Shown here piece after piece: positions 17,339 to 24,198 of a stretch of DNA of 39,333 nt (its first letter is position 1; each line of letters starts with the position of its first letter). A program made the translations under genes and the position numbers. Under the pieces are notes generated by a model. That model was not told the origin of the DNA. It saw nothing but the letters and a program-made list of their open reading frames with translations, and made no database searches. The stretch lies in the NCBI GenBank assembly GCA_025361365.1, contig JANYAM010000094.1:1-39333 (forward strand). The letters are read 5' to 3'. This DNA is from Opitutus sp. Its GTDB lineage: Bacteria; Verrucomicrobiota; Verrucomicrobiia; Opitutales; Opitutaceae.

Positions 17339-18234
17339 AACTCCATATTTTCCACCGCACCCGCTTTAAGTATGCAGCGAGTGTGCGGGAAAGCTTCAAC
17401 GAGGCCCGCCTGCAACCCGTTACCACCGACGGCCAGACCTGCCACAGCTTCCTCCTCAAGGTTCTGCCGACCTCGAAGCTGTCGCACTACCTCGATTTCT
17501 ACCTGAACTACGTGCACCTGTTCGAGATCACCCAGGCGCACACCGAGTTGACCGTCGAGGCCAACTCGACCGTGACCACGCCCGATGTGCCGGCCTTGGC
17601 CGCGGCCGCCACGCCCTCCCCGCTCGACCAGATTGGCGCGTGCGCCCGGCTCGACCGCTGCTACGATTTCCTCCAGTCCAGCACCTACGTCGAGGTCGGC
17701 GCCGACCTGTGGCGGCTCGCGCTCGACGCCACCGACGGGCAGACGGACGCCTGGCAGGCCGCGCAGGCCATCATGCGCTACATCCACCGCGAATTCCGCT
17801 ACCAGCCTGCATCGACCCACGTGCACACGCACATGCGCGATGTGCTGAAGGCGCGCGCCGGCGTCTGCCAGGATTTTGCCCACGTCATGCTCGGGCTCTG
17901 CCGCGCGCTGAAGATGCCCGCCCGCTACGTCAGCGGCTACCTCTACAACGGCCCCGCCGACCAGCTGAAAGGCGCGCAGGCCAGCCACGCCTGGGTCGAG
18001 GTCTACGTGCCCGGCCACGGCTGGTGGGGTCTCGACCCGACGAACAACCGGCAGCCCGACGGCCATTATGTGAAGGTCGCCGTGGGCCGCGACTACGCTG
18101 ACGTCTCCCCGCTCAAGGGCACCTACCGCGGCACCGCCAAGCGGCAGCTGACGGTCGAGGTGCTGGTCACGCGGCTGGAGGAACTCGAGCCGGCCCACGC
18201 CGCCGCGCCGGGCGCGGCACGTAGCGATGGCTAA
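17335..18234 (+). CDS. Transglutaminase-like family protein (cysteine peptidase or amidase fold)
   Basis: The 299-residue protein has an N-terminal beta-rich domain (MKLHIFHRTRFKYAASVRES) typical of bacterial transglutaminase-like proteins paired with ATP-grasp genes. A papain-like core follows, with triad C178 (GVCQDFAH), H218 (ASHAWVEV) and D234 (WGLDPTNN). It has no signal peptide, so it acts in the cytoplasm. In this gene context it may hydrolyse or transfer the amide bonds made by the ATP-grasp enzyme. Start and upstream stop overlap by four bases, so the two genes are translationally coupled. A family A REP begins three bases after its TAA stop. Confidence 0.92.
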   Translation: MKLHIFHRTRFKYAASVRESFNEARLQPVTTDGQTCHSFLLKVLPTSKLSHYLDFYLNYVHLFEITQAHTELTVEANSTVTTPDVPALAAAATPSPLDQIGACARLDRCYDFLQSSTYVEVGADLWRLALDATDGQTDAWQAAQAIMRYIHREFRYQPASTHVHTHMRDVLKARAGVCQDFAHVMLGLCRALKMPARYVSGYLYNGPADQLKGAQASHAWVEVYVPGHGWWGLDPTNNRQPDGHYVKVAVGRDYADVSPLKGTYRGTAKRQLTVEVLVTRLEELEPAHAAAPGAARSDG

Positions 18235-18237
18235 GCC

Positions 18238-18267
18238 AGGTGGAGCGCCTTGCCCTCAAGGCGCTTC
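18238..18267. repeat. REP unit, family A, single copy between transglutaminase and RAYT genes
   Basis: AGGTGGAGCGCCTTGCCCTC followed by AAGGCGCTTC. It sits between two convergent genes. The last codons and TGA stop of the RAYT gene (TCA 18256-18258, minus strand) are inside this repeat. Confidence 0.85.
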
Positions 18268-18708
18268 CGCATCTACCGCCCACCAGTAAGGCCAGTCGTC
18301 CTCTCTCGCGCACAATTTTTTCACGACCGGATTGCGCCGGATATAGAGCCATTTCTCCTGCGCCTCAGCCTGCGAGCGGATCCGGTGATCAAAGAAATTA
18401 TCCTGCCAGTGCACCCCCTGGATCCTCGCTGCCCCACGCTTCCAGTTTCGGATCACGACTGACATGCCAGTCTCACCTGGAAAGGCCAAGAGCGCGTGCA
18501 CATGATCCGGCATCAGCAGGAACAGCTCACACCACCAGTGACTGGAAACATGATAGTCGGTCGCTGCTTTCAAGAGAGCCGAAGCCAAAGCCGGTTCAAC
18601 CAGATTGGTCTGCTGAGTTGATGCTACCCGGATGCGAACGTGAAACTGCGCGCCATCCTTCACCCACCCTGGCGTATTGTGATGCAACCTCTGGGGATAC
18701 TCTGCCAC
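18256..18708 (-). CDS. REP-associated tyrosine transposase (RAYT, TnpA_REP family, Y1 HUH nuclease)
   Basis: This 150-residue protein has the HUH metal-binding motif H69-V-H71 in LLMPDHVHALLAF. The catalytic tyrosine is expected at Y122 in KWLYIRRNPV, and the RAYT-typical WQDNFFDHRIRS lies between them. RAYTs are single-copy, domesticated relatives of IS200/IS605 transposases that process REP/REPIN hairpins. A family A REP lies at its 3' end (containing the stop codon) and a full REPIN lies 66 bases before its start. This is the usual arrangement for a RAYT and its cognate repeats. The N-terminus (MAEYPQRLHHNTPGWVKDGA) also looks intact. It appears functional: all catalytic residues are present and there is no frameshift. 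Confidence 0.92.
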   Translation of the reverse strand: MAEYPQRLHHNTPGWVKDGAQFHVRIRVASTQQTNLVEPALASALLKAATDYHVSSHWWCELFLLMPDHVHALLAFPGETGMSVVIRNWKRGAARIQGVHWQDNFFDHRIRSQAEAQEKWLYIRRNPVVKKLCAREDDWPYWWAVDAEAP

Positions 18709-18773
18709 ATGACGAAACTATCATACCCGAGGTTCGCGTGAGGAGTAGCCTGACCACCTGAATTACGGGCAGC

Positions 18774-18847
18774 AGGTGGAGCGCGTTGCCCTCAACGCGC
18801 TTCGAGCACTCCCCAAACAAGCGCCTTGGGGGCAAGGCGCTCCACCC
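18774..18847. repeat. REPIN, family A, copy 2 (upstream of RAYT)
   Basis: The left unit is AGGTGGAGCGCGTTGCCCTC followed by AACGCGCTTCG (18774-18804). The inverted right unit is AAGCGCCTTGGGGGCAAGGC followed by GCTCCACCC (18819-18847), with a 14-base spacer. It lies between the RAYT start and the stop codon of the purine permease-like gene (17 bases from it). Confidence 0.88.
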
Positions 18848-18864
18848 AAGGCATCGGATCATTA

Positions 18865-19896
18865 TCACTCTGGCGTCTTTACCAAATATTTCGCCCAGTC
18901 CTTGACGAGGGCGTGCACGACCGGGCTGCCGACGCGGTAGGCGGCCTCGAGCGACGGGACCATCCCGGCGTATTCCGCCACCATGCTCGCGGCGGCGGTC
19001 TGGCCGGCGGGCGGCATCGAGAAATTGCTGCCGGTGCGCAGGAACAGCACGCGCGAGAAATCCACCTTCTTCAGCGCGGCAAGCCGCGTGAGGGCGTTGG
19101 CGATGCCGTGATCCTCCATGTTCGTCATCGCGCAGCTACCCTCGCCCTTCGTGTAGAGTTTCGTCCAATCATCGGCCCACTGCTGCATCCGCGCCCCGTG
19201 CCAGTAGCGGCAGGACGCGAAGCTGTCGCCGATGAAGACCTTGGGCGGCGCCAGCGCGGCGGGAAAGCCGGTGTATTGCGCGCGATGCGCCTGGGCGGCC
19301 GCGTCGTCGTAGAGCTCGACATTTTTGGTGAGATTGAAGGCCCAGGCAACCAGCGCCGGATTGAGGGTCCAGGCCATCGGCTTCGGCGCCCAATCGGGAA
19401 TGACCGGCGGCGTCAGCGGTGTCTTGTTGCCGAGCGCCATGATGCCATAGGGCCAGTCCTTCGGCGCCTCGCCGGTGTCGATCTCGTAGGCAATGTCTCC
19501 GTCGATCACATGCTTCGCCCAGGCCGCGCTGCCCTCGGTGCCGACGTGCGGGCTGACGCCGGCGATGCCATTGACGAGCCAGTAGGTCTGCGACAGGTCG
19601 AAGCGCGGGTCGAGGCATAGCGCCATGATCTGCAGGCCGCTGCGCACGGTGGTGCCGGACACGACGCCGTAGACGCCCTGGTCGTTGAAGCGGACGGGAT
19701 GGTCGAGACCGGGCACGGTGATCGTGCCGGTGAGTTTCTCGCGCTCGACCCAGTATTGGAATTCCCCGGGCTTGTCGCCCGTGTCGGCGCCGACCTCGAA
19801 GGTCGCGACGATGATCACCTTCGGGCGGATCAGCTCGGCCGCGGGCAACGCAACGGTGACCAGAGCGAGAAACAGCAGGCAGCGGGAGAACTTCAT
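18865..19896 (-). CDS. Purine nucleoside permease family protein (NUP), exported
   Basis: The 343-residue protein has a signal peptide (MKFSRCLLFLALVTVALPAA) followed by IRPKVIIVATFEVGADTGDKPGE, the N-terminal signature of the NUP family (PF06516). Other family stretches are YWLVNGIAGVSPHVGTEGSAAWAKHVIDGD, IGDSFASCRYWHG and MTNMEDHGIANAL. The family was named from fungal purine nucleoside permease, but the fold resembles nucleoside phosphorylases and the protein has no membrane spans besides the signal. A periplasmic nucleoside-binding or cleaving role is therefore plausible. Substrate uncertain. Flanked by REPINs on both sides, so probably a single-gene unit. Confidence 0.85.
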   Translation of the reverse strand: MKFSRCLLFLALVTVALPAAELIRPKVIIVATFEVGADTGDKPGEFQYWVEREKLTGTITVPGLDHPVRFNDQGVYGVVSGTTVRSGLQIMALCLDPRFDLSQTYWLVNGIAGVSPHVGTEGSAAWAKHVIDGDIAYEIDTGEAPKDWPYGIMALGNKTPLTPPVIPDWAPKPMAWTLNPALVAWAFNLTKNVELYDDAAAQAHRAQYTGFPAALAPPKVFIGDSFASCRYWHGARMQQWADDWTKLYTKGEGSCAMTNMEDHGIANALTRLAALKKVDFSRVLFLRTGSNFSMPPAGQTAAASMVAEYAGMVPSLEAAYRVGSPVVHALVKDWAKYLVKTPE

Positions 19897-19922
19897 AAGA
19901 GGTATTGAGCAACCGTTGTGCC

Positions 19923-20002
19923 AAGGTGGAGCGCGTTGCCCTCAACGCGCTGAAGAATTCACGCCAGCCAAGCCAACGCGTTGAAGGCGACGCGTTCCAC
20001 CT

Positions 20003-20003
<1 letters not shown>
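19923..20003. repeat. REPIN, family A, copy 3
   Basis: The left unit is AAGGTGGAGCGCGTTGCCCT followed by CAACGCGCTG (19923-19952). The inverted right unit is CAACGCGTTGAAGGCGACGC followed by GTTCCACCTT (19974-20003). The right unit touches the stop codon of the UDP-glucuronate decarboxylase gene (TCA 20003-20005, minus strand). Confidence 0.85.
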
Positions 20004-20929
<926 letters not shown>

Positions 20930-20961
20930 GACGGAGGCGTAATTAGGGCAAGGCGCAGGGC

Positions 20962-22122
20962 CTAGCCAGCAAAACTTGCGGTGGGATCGGCGCGCTCGCC
21001 CGCCTCGTAGCGGGCGATCCAGGCCTGGCTCCACGCGGAAAAGTCGCCGGCCTCGATGTGCGCCCGGGCCTGGGCCACGAGGTCGAGGTAGAAATGGACG
21101 TTGTGCAGCGAGATCAGGGTGCTGGAAAGGATTTCGCCCGCCATCGTCAGGTGCCGCAGGTAGGCGCGGGAGAAGTTGCGGCAGGTATAGTTGTCCAGCC
21201 CCTCGACCAGCGGCTTGGGGTCGGTGCGGTAGCGCTCGTTGCGGAGGTTGATGAGGCCGTCGGGTGTGAAGGCCGCGCCGTTGCGCGCCACGCGCGTCGG
21301 ATGCACGCAGTCGAACATGTCCACGCCGAGCGCGATCATCTTCAAAATCTGCGGCGGCGTGCCGAGACCCATCGTATAGCGCGGCTTGTTGGCCGGCAGG
21401 AAGGGCGTCGTCGCCGCCACCTGCTTGATCATCTCCGGCTCGGGCTCGCCCACGCTCACGCCGCCGACGGCGTAGCCCGGGAAGTCCAGCGCGGCGAGCG
21501 ACTCCGCCGCCTCGCGCCGCAGGTCGTCGAAGGTTGAGCCCTGCGCGATGGCGAACACATGGTGGCCGGAGCCGAGGAAACCGTTATCGGTGGCGATCTG
21601 CTTGCACTGGGTCGCCCAGCGCAGGCTTCGATCGACGGCGCGCTGGCACTCTTCACGCGTGCAGGGCCAGGGCGGGCACTCGTCGATGACCATCGCGATG
21701 TCCGAGCCGAGGTTGGCCTGGATCGTCATCACCTCGCGCGGCCCGAGAAAAACCTTGGCGCCATCGAGGTGCGACGCGAACGCGATGCCATCCTCCCGGA
21801 TGTCGCGGAGCTTCGCGAGGCTGAAGGCCTGGAAGCCACCGCTGTCGGTCAGGATCGGGCCGGCCCAGCCCATGAACTTGTGCAAGCCGCCCAACTCGCG
21901 GATGAGCTCCGAACCGGGGCGAAGGTTGAGATGGTAGGTGTTGCCGAGGATGATCTGCGCGCCCGTCTCCTTGATCTGGGCCGGCGTCAGCGCCTTGACC
22001 GTGCCTTGGGTTCCGACCGGCATGAAGATGGGCGTCTCGATGGCGCCATGCAGCGTCTGCAGCCGGCCGCGCCGGGCGGCGGTCGCGGTATCGGTCTTCA
22101 GAAGTTGGAAATGGTCGGGCAT
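20962..22122 (-). CDS. tgt: tRNA-guanine transglycosylase, with an altered zinc site
   Basis: This 386-residue enzyme exchanges guanine-34 for preQ1 in tRNAs with GUN anticodons. [10 protein letters not shown] carries the general-base region, and [17 protein letters not shown] carries the nucleophile aspartate. Bacterial Tgt normally binds zinc through C-x-C-x-x-C plus a distant histidine (C302, C304, C307, H333 in E. coli). Here the corresponding stretch reads [10 protein letters not shown]: the positions are L309, N311, C314 and H340, so two cysteines are missing, although the C314-H340 spacing of 26 residues is kept. Start ATG 22122 ([11 protein letters not shown]) fits; the TTG at 22146 only adds eight codons. 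Confidence 0.95.
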   Translation of the reverse strand: MPDHFQLLKTDTATAARRGRLQTLHGAIETPIFMPVGTQGTVKALTPAQIKETGAQIILGNTYHLNLRPGSELIRELGGLHKFMGWAGPILTDSGGFQAFSLAKLRDIREDGIAFASHLDGAKVFLGPREVMTIQANLGSDIAMVIDECPPWPCTREECQRAVDRSLRWATQCKQIATDNGFLGSGHHVFAIAQGSTFDDLRREAAESLAALDFPGYAVGGVSVGEPEPEMIKQVAATTPFLPANKPRYTMGLGTPPQILKMIALGVDMFDCVHPTRVARNGAAFTPDGLINLRNERYRTDPKPLVEGLDNYTCRNFSRAYLRHLTMAGEILSSTLISLHNVHFYLDLVAQARAHIEAGDFSAWSQAWIARYEAGERADPTASFAG

Positions 22123-22150
22123 GTGGCGGTCTATCAACCTGCCCAAGAAC

Positions 22151-22188
22151 TTGACCCCCTGTCAATTACCAGCTATGGTATCCGAAAG
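22151..22188 (+). promoter_or_regulatory. Sigma-70-type promoter for pabA-nrdR
   Basis: TTGACC (22151-22156) and TATGGT (22174-22179) are separated by exactly 17 bases. Transcription would begin about 22186-22188, which is the GTG start codon of pabA itself, so the mRNA may be leaderless. The region lies in the 65-base gap between divergent tgt and pabA. Confidence 0.6.
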
Positions 22189-22754
22189 TGCTCCTAGTCA
22201 TCGACAACTACGATTCGTTCACCTTCAATCTGGTCCAATACTTCGGCCAGCTGGGCGTGAGCATGCGAATCTTCCGCAATGACGAGATCACTCCCGCCGA
22301 AGCCGTGAAGCTAAACCCGGACCGGGTGCTCATTTCGCCCGGACCCTGCACCCCCTCTGACGCTGGCGTAAGTATCGACATCATAAAGACTTTCGCCGGT
22401 AAGAAGCCCGTGCTGGGCGTCTGCCTCGGCCACCAGGCCATGGGCCAGCACTTCGGTGGCAAGGTCATCCGCGCCCCGCGCCAGATGCATGGCAAGCTGT
22501 CGCCGATCCAGCACCGCAACACCGACATCTTCGCCGGTCTCCCCTCGCCTTTCACGGCCACTCGCTACCACTCGCTGCTGGTCGAGCGCTCGAGCTTCCC
22601 AGATTGCCTCGAAATCACGGCTGAGACCGCCGAGGGCGAAATTATGGGCCTCCGGCACAAACAATTCCCGGTCTTCGGTGTCCAGTTCCATCCCGAATCC
22701 ATCGCCACCGAAGGCGGCATGAGGATTCTCCAAAACTTCCTCGCCCTGAACTGA
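22188..22754 (+). CDS. pabA: Glutamine amidotransferase of anthranilate/aminodeoxychorismate synthase
   Basis: This 188-residue class I glutaminase supplies ammonia to chorismate amination, for folate (PabA) or tryptophan (TrpG); one protein often serves both. The nucleophile is C79 ([10 protein letters not shown]), and H168/E170 (QFHPESI) complete the triad. The N-terminus [17 protein letters not shown] is fully conserved. It forces the GTG at 22188 as the start, because the next internal methionine (residue 25) would remove conserved sequence. No synthase large subunit or trp gene is adjacent, which favours a shared or folate role, although this cannot be settled here. Three bases separate its stop from nrdR. 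Confidence 0.92.
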   Translation: MLLVIDNYDSFTFNLVQYFGQLGVSMRIFRNDEITPAEAVKLNPDRVLISPGPCTPSDAGVSIDIIKTFAGKKPVLGVCLGHQAMGQHFGGKVIRAPRQMHGKLSPIQHRNTDIFAGLPSPFTATRYHSLLVERSSFPDCLEITAETAEGEIMGLRHKQFPVFGVQFHPESIATEGGMRILQNFLALN

Positions 22755-22757
22755 CCC

Positions 22758-23240
22758 ATGCGCTGTCCCAAGTGCACTTCCATTGAAGACAAGGTGATCG
22801 ACTCGCGCATCGCGCGCGACGGCAACAACACCCGCCGCCGCCGCGAGTGCCTCGAGTGCGGCCACCGCTTCACCACCGCCGAAACCCTCGTCCGCGACAG
22901 CATGGTCGTGGTCAAGCGCGACGGCCGCCAGGAGCCGTTCGACCGCGAGAAGCTCCTCCGCGCCGTCCGCGCCGCCTGCCACAAGCGTCCCGTCGACAAC
23001 GAGCAGATCACGATGCTCATCGAGGACGTGATCGACGCCGTCGAGGCCCTCTATGAGAGCCAGGTGCCCACCAGCGCCGTCGGCGAGCACGTCATGCAGC
23101 GCCTCCGCAAGATGGACCAGGTTGCCTACGTCCGCTTCGCCTCCGTCTACAAGGAATTCCGGGACGTCTCCGAGTTCGTCAGCGAAATCAGCAGTCTTGC
23201 ACCCTTCCCGCCGAATGTTACGGGTAAGCCCAAGAAATGA
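22758..23240 (+). CDS. nrdR: Transcriptional repressor NrdR
   Basis: The 160-residue regulator of ribonucleotide reductase genes has an N-terminal zinc ribbon with C3, C6, C31 and C34 (MRCPKC...CLECGHRF), followed by a DNA-contacting basic stretch (NNTRRRRE). An ATP-cone domain runs from about residue 49 to 139 (VVKRDGRQEPFDREKLLRAV). It represses nrd genes when dATP is bound. Its targets, NrdR boxes and the nrd genes themselves, are not in the window. It is in an operon with pabA upstream and overlaps the following unknown gene by ATGA. Confidence 0.97.
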   Translation: MRCPKCTSIEDKVIDSRIARDGNNTRRRRECLECGHRFTTAETLVRDSMVVVKRDGRQEPFDREKLLRAVRAACHKRPVDNEQITMLIEDVIDAVEALYESQVPTSAVGEHVMQRLRKMDQVAYVRFASVYKEFRDVSEFVSEISSLAPFPPNVTGKPKK

Positions 23241-23713
23241 CGCGATCCCCCCAGCTGCGCCGGCTTCACTTTCTCAACGCGCTGTTCGCCCCGCTCACGG
23301 GGCACGACCTCTACTTGGCCCAGCAGATTGACGCGGCCATCACCAGCAGCCTCCCCGAAGCGGAGGAACGCGCGCCGAGCGACCCGGCTTTCGTCAACGC
23401 TGCTGCCACGCTTTTCGCCCGCCTCTGCTCGGCGCGCCCCGCCCACGGTTTCTTTCACTGGGACGCCGCCGCGGATGACGCCGGCGCCGCGCCGCTCTTC
23501 GCCCGCGCGGGCGTGATGCAGGGCCTGAAGCAACTCTCCGCTTTCCCCGAGTCTACGCTGCTCGTCACCAACCTTCGCGCCGCCCACTGCCCGCCCGCCA
23601 AACGCTGGACCGAGCGCCGCCGTCGTGACTACGACGACGCATTGAGCTTCATCCGCGAACTCGCCGCCGCCCGCTCCCGCCGTGACGCGAACCTGAATTT
23701 GTTATTTCTATGA
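23237..23713 (+). CDS. Unknown protein translationally coupled to nrdR (158 residues)
   Basis: I do not recognise this protein. It starts at ATG 23237, overlapping the nrdR stop as ATGA, which supports it as a real gene. The sequence is alanine- and arginine-rich with predicted helices: LRRLHFLNALFAPLTGHDLYLAQQIDAAI at the N-terminus, a middle section FFHWDAAADDAGAAPLFARAGVMQGLKQL and a basic C-terminus (RRRRDYDDALSFIRELAAARSRRDAN). It has no signal peptide, no membrane span and no obvious catalytic motif. The stop codon lies four bases before a dispersed inverted repeat. A role linked to NrdR or to nucleotide supply is only a guess from position. Confidence 0.7.
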   Translation: MTRSPQLRRLHFLNALFAPLTGHDLYLAQQIDAAITSSLPEAEERAPSDPAFVNAAATLFARLCSARPAHGFFHWDAAADDAGAAPLFARAGVMQGLKQLSAFPESTLLVTNLRAAHCPPAKRWTERRRRDYDDALSFIRELAAARSRRDANLNLLFL

Positions 23714-23716
23714 TTT

Positions 23717-23784
23717 CCCGCGGATAACGCGGATACACGCAGATACGAGCCAACTCATCCGCGATCATCAGCGTAATCCGCGGA
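23717..23784. repeat. Inverted repeat of the CCGCGGATAACGCGGAT type
   Basis: The left arm CCCGCGGATAACGCGGATAC (23717-23736) and onward is imperfectly complementary to the right arm CATCAGCGTAATCCGCGGA (ending 23784). The unit GCGGATAA/C recurs in both arms. It occupies the gap between the unknown gene and the HIT gene, and its right arm supplies the GGAG upstream of the HIT start. Confidence 0.75.
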
Positions 23785-23795
23785 GAATTTGTCTT

Positions 23796-24140
23796 ATGTC
23801 CAAGACCCTTTTCCAGAAAATCATCGACCGCGAGATTCCGGCGAAGCTCGTGCACGAGGACGAGCTATGCATCGCCATCCACGACATCGACCCCAAGGCG
23901 CCGGTGCACGTGCTGATCATCCCCAAGAAACTCATCCCACGCGTCGGCGCCGCCACCGCGGACGACCAGGCCACCCTCGGCCACCTCCTGCTGACCGCCG
24001 CGGCACTGGCAAAGAAACTCGGCATCGCCGAGTCCGGCTACCGCATCGTGATCAACAACGGCCGCGATGGCGGTGAAACCGTGCCGCACCTGCACGTGCA
24101 CCTGCTTGGCCAGCGACCCCTCGCCTGGCCACCGGGCTGA
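23796..24140 (+). CDS. HIT family protein (HINT/PKCI subgroup)
   Basis: This 114-residue nucleotide-binding hydrolase carries the histidine triad H98-L-H100-V-H102-L-L near its C-terminus and the N-terminal TLFQKIIDREIPAKLVHEDE typical of HINT proteins (E. coli HinT-like purine-nucleoside phosphoramidases). GYRIVINNGRDGGETVPHLHVH is nearly invariant in the subgroup. GGAG lies 10 bases before the ATG. The protein is cytoplasmic and its physiological substrate is generally unclear. A strong terminator follows, so this ends the pabA-side transcripts. Confidence 0.95.
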   Translation: MSKTLFQKIIDREIPAKLVHEDELCIAIHDIDPKAPVHVLIIPKKLIPRVGAATADDQATLGHLLLTAAALAKKLGIAESGYRIVINNGRDGGETVPHLHVHLLGQRPLAWPPG

Positions 24141-24147
24141 TCCAGCA

Positions 24148-24184
24148 AAGAAAAAGCCCGCGAACTTCGCGGGCTTTGTTTTTG
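24148..24184. terminator. Bidirectional rho-independent terminator
   Basis: AAAGCCCGCGAA (24153-24164) is perfectly complementary to TTCGCGGGCTTT (24166-24177). GTTTTT follows on the plus side and AAAGAAA precedes, which gives a T-rich tail on the minus strand. It serves the convergent HIT and S9 peptidase genes. Confidence 0.92.
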
Positions 24185-24198
24185 GACCGTCGAGTGAC

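Noticed and set aside
18238-18847. CRISPR-like array of repeated units near the RAYT
   Set aside because: Only a few units, inverted relative to each other and palindromic, with no regular spacers and no cas genes: these are REP/REPIN elements.
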